Source: Chamaelirium japonicum (taxonomy: Eukaryota; Streptophyta; Magnoliopsida; Liliales; Melanthiaceae). Taken from it: 64,000 bases of DNA. This document shows positions 54,273 to 63,958 of this stretch, one piece after another (within the stretch, counting starts at the first letter, position 1; each line of letters starts with the position of its first letter). Position numbers and translations under genes: made by a program. Location of the stretch: the NCBI GenBank assembly GCA_947650365.1, contig CANTAL010000141.1:62001-126000 (forward strand), given 5' to 3'. The notes below the pieces were generated by a model. That model had not been told where the DNA came from. It did no database searches and saw only the letters and a list, made by a program, of their open reading frames with translations.

Positions 54273-54619
54273 TTCGCACGAATGTATCCATTCTAATTCA
54301 TTCGTACGATCCATTCTAATTCATTCGTACAATCCATTCTAATTCATTCGCACGATCCATTCGCATTCACTCAAACGATCCATTCTAATTCATTCATATG
54401 ATCCATTCTAATTCATTCGCACGAATGTATCCATTCTAATTCATTCGTACGATCCATTCTAATTCATTTGTACGAATGTATCCACTCTAATTCATTCATA
54501 CGATCCATTCTAATTCATTCGCACGAATGTATCCATTCCAATTCATTCGTACGATCCATTCTAATTCATTCACACAATCTATTCTAATTCATTCGTACGA
54601 TCAATTCTAATTCATTAGC

Positions 54620-54859
54620 ATGATCCATTCTAATTCATTCGTACGATCTATTCTATGTCATTCGTACAATCCATTCTTACTCAATCGTATGATCCATTCT
54701 AATCCATTCGCACAATCTATTCTAATTCATTCGTACGATCCATTCTATTTCATTCGTACGATCCATTCTAATTCATACGATCCATTCTATTTCATTCATA
54801 CGATCCATTTTAATTCATTCGCACGATCCATTCTAATTCATTCATACGATCCATTCTAA
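54620..54859 (+). repeat. B cassette, forward copy
   Basis: Partner of the 6,159 copy at an offset of 48,461; differs by a few substitutions (for example CTATGTC for CTTTTTC). Confidence 0.9.
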
Positions 54860-55202
54860 TTCATTCGTACGATCCATTCTAATTTCTTCGTCTGATCTAT
54901 TCTAATTCCTTCGTACGATCCATTCTAATTCCTTCGTACGATCCATTCAAATTCATTCGCACGAATCTATCCATTCTAATTCATTCGTACGATCCATTCT
55001 AATTCATTTGCATGATCTATTCTAATTCATTAATACGATCCAATCTAATTCATTCATACGATCTATTCTAATTCATTCACAGGAATATATCCTTTCTAAT
55101 TCATTCGTACGATCCATTCTAATTCATTCGCACAATCTATTCTAATTCATTAGTACGATCCATTCTAATTCATTCGTACGATCCATTCTAATTCATTAGC
55201 AC

Positions 55203-55575
55203 AATCCAAATTCATTTATCCGTACGATCTATTCTATTTCATTCGTACGATCCATTCTTATCGCACGATCCATTCTAATTCATTCGCACGATCAATTCTC
55301 CATTCTAATTCCTTCGTACGATCCATTCTAATTCCTTCGTATCCATTCTAATTCACTCATACGATTCATTCTAATTTATTCATACGATCCATTCTAATTC
55401 ATTCGCATGAATGTATCCATTCTAATTCATTCGTACGATCCATTCTAATTCATTCGCACAATCTATTCTAATTCATTCATACGATCCATCCTAATTCATT
55501 CGCACGAATGTATCCATTCTAATTCATTCGTACAACCCATTCTATTTCATTCGTACGATCCATTCGTATCCATTC
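55203..55575 (+). repeat. D cassette in forward orientation, one unit short
   Basis: Same order, but the CTTACTC unit before CCATTCGTATCC is missing (a 23-bp loss relative to 6,742-7,136). Confidence 0.89.
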
Positions 55576-56279
55576 TAATTCATTCGTACGATCTTATCTA
55601 ATTCATTCGTACGATCCATTCTAATTCATTAATACGATCCAATCTAATTCATTCATACGATCCATTCTAATTCATTCGTACAATCCATTCTAATTCATTC
55701 GCACGATCCATTCTAATTCATTCGCACGATCCATTCTAATTCATTCATACGATCCATTCTAATTCATTCGTACGATCCATTCTAATTCATTCGCACGATC
55801 CATTCTAATTCATTCGCACGAATGTATCCATTCTAATTCATTCGTACGATCCATTCTAATTCATTAATACGATCCAATCTAATTCATTAATACGATCCAA
55901 TCTAATTCATTCATACGATCCATTCTAATTCATTCGTACGATCCATTCTAATTTATTCGCACGATCCATTCTATTTCATTCGTACGATCCATTCTAATTC
56001 ATTCGCAAGATCCATTCTAATTCATTCATACGATCCAATCTAATTCATTCGTACGATCCATTCTATTTCATTCGTATGATCCATTCTATTTCATTCATAT
56101 AATCCATTCTAATTCATTCGCACGATCTATTCTAATTCATTCATACGATCCATTCTAATTCATTCGTATGATCCATTCTAATTCATTCGTTCGATCCATT
56201 CTAATTTATTCGCATGATCCATTCTAATTCATTCATACGATCCATTCTTACTCATTCGTACGATCCATTCTAATTCATT

Positions 56280-56982
56280 CGTAATTGTATGAATGAATTA
56301 GAATGGATCATACGAATGAATTAGAGTTGATACATTCGTGCGAATGAATTAGAATGGATCGTACGAATGAATTAGATTGGATCGTATGAATGAATTATAA
56401 TGGATCATGCGAATGAATTAGAATAGATCATACGAATGAATTAGAATGGATCGTACGAATGAATTAGAATGGATACATTCGTGCAAAAGAATTAGAATGG
56501 ATTGTATGAATGAATTAGAATGGATCGTGTGAATGAATTAGAATGGATACATTCGTGCGAATGAATTAGAATTGATCGTATGAATGAATTAGATTGGATC
56601 GTATGAATGAATTAGAATGGATCGTGCGAATGAATTAGAATGGATCATACGAATGAATTAGAATCGATCATTTGAATGAATTAAAATGGATCGTACTTGT
56701 GAATTAGAATGGGTCATACGAATGAAATAGAATGGATCATACGAAGGAATTAGAAAGGATCGTACAAACGAATAAGAATGGATCGTATGAATGAAATAGA
56801 ATAGATCGTACGAATGAATTAGAATGGATCGTATGAATGAATTAGAGTGGATCGTATGAATGAATTCGAATGGATTGTACGAATGAAATAGAATAGATCG
56901 TACGAATGAATTAGAATGGATCGTGCGAATGAATTAGAATGGGTCGTACGAATGAATTAGAATGGATACACGATCCAGATCC
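56280..56982 (-). repeat. Cassette A copy 5
   Basis: Full core with a mutated left switch (AATTGTATG instead of CATGTATG) and different left flank, so it was captured into another context. Confidence 0.91.
56286..56974 (-). repeat. Satellite block 57, reverse, cassette A copy 5
   Basis: Offset 8,399 from copy 4 at both edges, with ATACACGATCCAGATCC at 56966-56982. More substitutions than copies 1, 2 and 4. Confidence 0.93.
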
Positions 56983-57420
56983 ATTCTAATTCATTCGCAC
57001 AATCTATTCTAATTCATTCGTAGGATCCATTCTAAATCATTACTACGATCCATTCTAATTCATTCATACGATTCATTCAAACTCATTCGTACGATCCATT
57101 CTAATTCATTCGCACGATCCATTCTAATTCATTCATACGATCCATTCTAATTCATTCGTATGTATCCATTCTAATTCATTCATACGATCTATTCTAATTC
57201 TACGATCCATTCTTACTCATTCGTATTATCCATTTTAATTCATTCACACGAATGTATCCATTCTAATTCATTCATACAATCTATTCTAATTTATTCGTAC
57301 GATCCATTCTAATTCATTCATACAATCCATTCTATTTCATTCGTACGATCCATTCTTACTCATTCGTATGATCCATTCTAATTCATTCGCACGAATGTAT
57401 CCATTCTAATTTATTCGCAC
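56975..57420 (+). repeat. Satellite block 58, forward
   Basis: CGTAGGATCC and ATTACTACG marker units after the cassette A edge, then CATTCTAATTCTACGATCC near 57,190, a unit lacking part of the core that is also present near 19,860. Flips at CGCACGATACATTCGTGTG. Confidence 0.91.
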
Positions 57421-58014
57421 GATACATTCGTGTGAATGATTTAGAATGGATCGTACGAATGAATTAGAATAGATTGTGCGAATGAATTAGAATAGATCGT
57501 GTGAATTCGAATTGATCGTACGAATGAATTAGAATGGATCATACGAAGGATTTAGAATGGATCGTACGAATGAATTAGAATGGATCGTACGAATGAATTA
57601 GAATGGATACATTCGTGCGAATGAATTAGAATGAATCATACGAAGGAATTAGAATGGATCGTACGAATGAATTAGAATGGATCGTACGAATGAATTAGAA
57701 TGTATACATTCGTGCGAATGAATTAGAATAGATCATACGAAGGAATTAGAATGGATCGTACGAATGAATTAGAATGGATCGTACGAATGAATTAGAATGG
57801 ATCATACGAATGAATTAGAATGGATACATCCGTGCGAATGAATTAGAATGGATCATACGAATGAATTAGAGTTGATACATTCGTGTGAATGAATTAAAAT
57901 GGATAATACGAATGAGTAAGAATGGATCGTAGAATTAGAATGGATCGTATGAATGAATTAGAATGGATCGTACGAATGAATTAGAATGGATATATTCGTG
58001 CGAATGAATTAGAA

Positions 58015-59290
58015 TGGATCGTACGAATGAGTAAGAATGGATCGTACGAATGAAATAGAATGGATCGTACGGATGAATTAGAATAGATCGTGCGAATGAA
58101 TTAGAATGGATCGTACGAATGAGTAAGAATGGATCGTATGAATGAATTAGAATGGATCGTGCGAATAAATTAGAATGGATCGAACGAATGAATTAGAATG
58201 GATCATACGAATGAATTAGAATGGATCGTATGAATGAATTAGAATGGATCGTGCGAATGAATTAGAATGGATTATATGAATGAAATAGAATAGATCATAC
58301 GAATGAAATAGAATGGATCGTACGAAGGAATTAGAATGGATCATATGAATGAATTAGAGTGGATACATTCGTGCGAATGAATTTGAATAGATCGTCCGAA
58401 TGAATTAGAATGGATTGTACGAATGAATTAGAATGGATCGTACGAATGAAATAGAATGGATCGTACGAATGAATTAGAATGGATACATTCGTGCAAAAGA
58501 AATAGAATTGATTATATGAATGAATTAGAATGGATCGTGTGAATGAATTAGAATGGATCATACGAATGAATTAGAATGGATACATTCGTGCGAATGAATT
58601 AGAATGGATCGTACGAATAAATTAGAATGGATACATTCGTGCGAATGAACTAGAATGGATCGTGCGAATGAATTAGAATGGATCGTACGAATGAATTAGA
58701 ATGGATCGTATGAATGAATTAGAATGGATCGTGCGAATGAATTAGAATGGATCGTGCGAATGAATTAGAATGGATCGTATGAATGAATTAGATTGGATCG
58801 TATTAATGAATTAGAATGGATCGTACGAATGAATTAGAATAGATCGTACGAATGAATTAGAATGGATACGAATGGATCGTACGAATGAGTAAGAATGGAT
58901 CGTACGAATGAAATAGAATGGATTGTACGAATGAATTAGAATGGATACATTCGTGCGAATGAATTAGAATGGATCGTATGAATGAATTAGAATAGATTGT
59001 GCGACTGAATTAGAATGGATCGTACGAATAAATTAGAATGGATACATTCATGCGAATAAATTAGAATGGATCGTATGAATGAATTAGAATGGATCGTATG
59101 AGTGAATTAGAATGGATACGAAGGAATTAGAATGGATCGTACGAAGGAATTAGAATGGAGAATGGATCGTGCGAATGAATTAGAATGGATCGTGCGATAA
59201 GAATGGATCGTACGAATGAAATAGAATAGATCATACGGATAAATGAATTTGGATCGTGCTAATGAATTAGAATGGATCGTACGAATGAAT
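58015..59290 (-). repeat. C/D cassette, full copy
   Basis: C part at 58331-58561 and D at 59237-59255. Longer than the 24.5-kb copy by a net 28 bp inserted near 58,600. Confidence 0.9.
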
Positions 59291-59547
59291 TAGAATGGAT
59301 CGTACCAATGAATTAGAATAGATTATGCGAATGAATTAGAATGGATGGTACGAATGAATTAGATTGGATCGTATTAATAAATTAGAATGGATTGTGCGAA
59401 TGAATTAGAATGGATCGTACGAATGAATTAGAATGGATAGATTCGTGCGAATCAATTTGAATGGATCGTACGAAGGAATTAGAATGGATCGTACGAAGGA
59501 ATTAGAATAGATCATACGAAGAAATTAGAATGGATCGTACGAACGAA

Positions 59548-59787
59548 TTAGAATGGATCGTATGAATGAATTAGAATGGATCGTGCGAATAAATTAAAAT
59601 GGATCGTATGAATGAAATAGAATGGATCGTATGAAGTAGAATGGATCGTACGAATGAAATAGAATGGATCGTACGAATGAATTACAATAGATTGTGCGAA
59701 TGGATTAGAATGGATCATACGATTGAGTAAGAATGGATTGTACGAATGAAATAGAATAGATCGTACGAATGAATTAGAATGAATCAT
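59548..59787 (-). repeat. B cassette, reverse copy
   Basis: Same order as the 23,023 copy. The 19-bp unit is altered (ATGAAGTAGAATGG). Confidence 0.9.
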
Positions 59788-60130
59788 GCTAATGAATTAG
59801 AATTGATCGTACGAATGAATTAGAATAGATTGTGCGAATGAATTAGAATGGATCGTACGAATGAATTGGAATGGATACATTCGTGCGAATGAATTAGAAT
59901 GGATCGTATGAATGAATTAGAGTGGATACATTCGTACAAATGAATTAGAATGGATCGTACAAATGAATTAGAATGGATACATTCGTGCGAATGAATTAGA
60001 ATGGATCATATGAATGAATTAGAATGGATCGTTTGAGTGAATGCGAATGGATCGTGCGAATGAATTAGAATGGATTTTACGAATGAATTAGAATGGATCG
60101 TACGAATGAATTAGAATGGATACATTCGTG

Positions 60131-61349
60131 CGAATCCATTCTATTTCATTCGTACTATCCATTCTAATTCATTCGCACGATCCATTCTAATTCGTTCATA
60201 CGATCCATTCTAATTCATTCGTACGATCCATTCTAATTCATTCGTACGATCCATTCTAATTCATTCGCACAATCTATTCTAATTCATTCGCATGATCTAT
60301 TCTAATTCATTCGTATGATCCATTCTTACTCATTCGTACGATCCATTCTAATTCATTTGCACGAAGGTATCCATTCTAATTCATTCGTACTATCCATTCT
60401 AATGCCTTCGTACGATCCATTCTAATTCCTTCGTACGATCCATTCTAATTCATTCGTACGATCCATTCTAATTCATTCGTACGATCCATTCTAATTCCTT
60501 CGTATGATCCATTCTAATTCATTCGTACGGTATGATTCATTCTAATTCATTCGTACGATTCATTCTAATTCAATCCATTCTAATTCATTCGTACGATCCG
60601 TTCTAATTCATTCGTACGATCCATTCTAATTCATTCGTACGATCCATTCTAATTCATTTGTACGAATGTATCCACTCTAATTCATTCATACGATCCATTC
60701 TAATTCATTCGCACGAATGTATCCATTCCAATTCATTCGAACGATCCATTCTAATTCATTCGCACAATCTATTCTAATTCATTCGTACGATCCATTCTAA
60801 TTCATTCATACGATCCACTCTAATTCATTCGTACGATCCATTCTAATTCATTCGTACAATCCATTCTAATTCATTCGCACAATCCATTCGCATTCACTCA
60901 AACGATCCATTCTAATTCATTCATATGATCCATTCTAATTCATTCGCACGAATGTATCCATTCTAATTCATTCGTACAATCCATTCTATTTTATTCGTAC
61001 GATCCATTCTTACTCATTCGCACGATCCATTTGTATCCATTCTAATTCATTCGTACGATCTATTCTACTTCATTCGTACGATCCATTCTAATTCATTAAT
61101 ACGATCCAATCTAATTCATTCATACGATCCATTCTAATTCATTCGTACGATCCATTCTAATTCATTCGCACGATCCATTCTAATTCATTCGCACGATCCA
61201 TTCTAATTCATTCATACGATCCATTCTAATTCATTCGTACGATCCATTCTAATTCATTCACACGATCCATTCTAATTCATTCGCACGAATGTATCTATTC
61301 TAATTCATTCGTATGATCCATTCTAATTCATTCACACGATCCATTCTAA
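60131..61349 (+). repeat. Satellite block 60, forward
   Basis: E at 60359-60372 and F at 60524-60538, in register with block 2 at an offset of 59,700. CCATTTGTATCC near 61,028 marks the tail of a C/D-type cassette. Ends at the TTCTAATTAGAA switch centred at 61349/61350. Confidence 0.93.
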
Positions 61350-62396
61350 TTAGAATGGATCGTACGAATGAATTGGAATGGATACATTCGTGCGAATGAA
61401 TTAGAATGGATCGTATGACTGAATTAGAGTGGATACATTCGTACAAATGAATTAGAATGGATCGTACGAATGAATTAGAATGGATACATTCGTGCGAATG
61501 AATTAGAATGGATCATATGAATGAATTAGAATGGATCGTTTGAGTGAATGCGAATGGATCGTGCGAATGAATTAGAATGGATTGTACGAATGAATTAGAA
61601 TGGATCGTACGAATGAATTAGAATGGATTCATTCACACGAAAGAATTAGAATAGATTGTGCGAATGAATTAGAATGGATCGTACGAATGAATTAGAATGG
61701 ATACATTCATGCGAATGAATTAGAATGGATCGTATGAATGAATTAGAATGGATCGTATGGGTGAATTAGAATGGATACGAAGGAATTAGAATGGATCGTA
61801 TGAAGGAATTAGAATGGAAAATGGATCGTGCGAATGAATTAGAATGGATCGTGCGATAAGAATGGATCGTACGAATGAAATAGAATAGATCGTACGGATA
61901 AATGAATTTGGATCGTGCTAATGAATTAGAATAGATTGTACGAATGAATTAGAATGGATATGCTAATGAATTAGAATGGATACCTTCGTGCAAATGAATT
62001 AGAATGGATCGTACGAATGAGTAAGAATGGATCGTACGAATGAAATAGAATGGATCGTATGAATGAATTAGAATGAATCGTGTGAAAGAATTAGAATGGA
62101 TTGTACGAATGAATTAGAACGGATCGTATGAATGAATTTAAATGGATCGTACGAATGAATTAGAATGGATCGTACGAATGAATTAGAATGGATACATTCG
62201 TGCAAATGAATTAGAATGGATACATTCATGGGCATGAATTAGAATGGATCGTACGAATGAATTAGAATGGATCGTACGAATGAATTAGAATGGATCGTGC
62301 GAATGAATTAGAATGGATCGTACGAATGAATTAGAAGGGATCGTACGAAGGAATTAGAATGGATCGTATGAATGAATTAGAAAGGATACATTCGAA
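61350..62396 (-). repeat. Satellite block 61, reverse
   Basis: Partial D cassette (D at 61896-61914), then from about 61,965 the right copy of the 12,314-bp duplication, with E at 61978-61991. Ends in a type-5 junction (GAATTC 62394-62399). Confidence 0.94.
61630..61930 (-). repeat. D cassette, reverse, right end only
   Basis: GAATGGATACGAAGG, GAATGGAAAATGG and D (61896-61914). It is cut on the right near 61,960, where the large duplication begins. Confidence 0.87.
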
Positions 62397-62557
62397 TTCA
62401 TTCGTACGATCCATTCTAATTCCTTCGTACGATCCATATTCTAATTCATTCGCACGATCCATTCTAATTCATTCGCACGATCCATTCTAATTCATTCATA
62501 CGATCCATTCTTATTCATTCCCACAATCCATTCTAATTCATTCTAATTTATTCGTAT
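62397..62557 (+). repeat. Satellite block 62, forward
   Basis: Second copy of block 50, between a type-5 junction and the A6 landmark in reverse (62553-62583). Confidence 0.94.
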
Positions 62558-62583
62558 GTGAGTGGATCGTGTTTTTTCGTGCT
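62553..62583 (-). repeat. A6-containing landmark, copy 5, inverted
   Basis: Copy of 50239-50269 in the 12,314-bp duplication, unchanged. Confidence 0.93.
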
Positions 62584-63958
62584 AATAAATTAGAATGGAT
62601 CGTACGAATGAATTAGAATGGATACATTCGTGCGAATGAATTAGAATGGATCGTACGAATGAATTAGAATGGATCGTACGAATGAATTAGAATGGATCAT
62701 GCTAATGAATTAGAATGGATCGTGCGAATGAATTAGAATGGATCATGCGAATGAATTAGAATGGATCGTACGAATGAATTAGAATGGATCGTACGAATGA
62801 ATTAGAATGGATCGTTCGAATGAATTAGAATAGATTGTGCGAATGAATCAGAATGGATTGTACGAATGAATTAGAAAGGATACATTCGTGCGAATGAATT
62901 AGAATGGATCGTATGAGTGTGAATGAATTAGAATGGATCGTGCGAATGAATTAGAATGGATCGTATTAATGAATTAGAATGGATCGTGCGAATGAATTAG
63001 AATGGATCGTACGAATGAGTCAGAATGGATCGTGCGAATGAATTAGAATCGATCATATGAATGAATTAGAATGGATCGTATGAATGAATTAGAATGGATC
63101 GTGCGAATAAATTAGAATGGATCGTATGAATGAATTAGAATAGATTGTGCGAATGAATTAGAATGGATCGTACGAATGAATTAGAATGGATACATTCGTG
63201 CGAATGAATTAGAATGGATCGTATGAATGAATTAGAATCGATCATACGAATGAATTAGAATGGATCATGCGAATGAATTAGAATGGATCGTGCGAATGAA
63301 TTAGAATGGATCGTACGAATGAAATAGAATGGATTGTACGAATGAGATAGAATGGATCGTACGAATGAATTAGAATGGATACATTCATGCGAATGAATTA
63401 GAATGGATCATACGAATGAATTAGAATGGATTCATTCGTGCGAATGAATTAGAATAGATCGTACGAATGAGTAAGAATGGATCGTACGAATGAATTAGAA
63501 TGGATTGAATTAGAATGAATCGTACGAATGAATTAGAATGGATCGTACGAATGCATTAGAATGGATCGTACGAATGAATTAGAATGGATTGAATTAGAAT
63601 GAATCGTACGAATGAATTAGAATGAATCATACCGTACGAATAAATTAGAATGGATCATACGAAGGAATTAGAATGGATCGTACGAATGAATTAGAATGGA
63701 TCGTACAAAGGAATTAAAATGGATCGTACGAAGGAATTAGAATGGATAGTACGAATGAATTAGAATGGATACCTTCGTGCAAATGAATTAGAATGGATCG
63801 TACGAATGAGTAAGAATGGATCGTACGAATGAAATAGAATGGATCGTATGAATGAATTAGAATGGATCGTGCGAATGAATTAGAATGGAACGTACGAATG
63901 AATTAGAATAGATTGTGCGAATGAATTACAATGGATCGTACGAATGAATTAGAATGGA
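62558..63958 (-). repeat. Satellite block 63, reverse
   Basis: Second copy of block 51: F at 63624, E at 63767-63780, ending at the GGATCC palindrome centred at 63958/63959. Only scattered single-base differences from block 51. Confidence 0.94.

Larger units (their letters stand above)
53333..55006. repeat. Tandem 1.67-kb cassette, copy 2
   Basis: Second copy, longer by one 23-bp unit near 53,500 and shorter by one before 54,364. D recurs beyond the nominal end at 55,203, so the copy may extend to about 55,570. Confidence 0.88.
54273..56285 (+). repeat. Satellite block 56, forward, B and D cassettes
   Basis: B cassette at 54620-54859, D (AATCC variant) at 55203-55221, CCATTCGTATCCATTC at 55,560. 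The first 1.4 kb pairs with block 8. Ends in TTCGTAATTGTATGAATG, a mutated cassette A left edge. Confidence 0.93.
57421..60130 (-). repeat. Satellite block 59, reverse, C/D then B cassettes
   Basis: C/D cassette at about 58,015-59,290 (GAATGGATACGAATGG at 58860, D at 59237-59255), then a B cassette (59548-59787). A type-2 junction closes the block, as in blocks 13 and 21. Confidence 0.93.
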
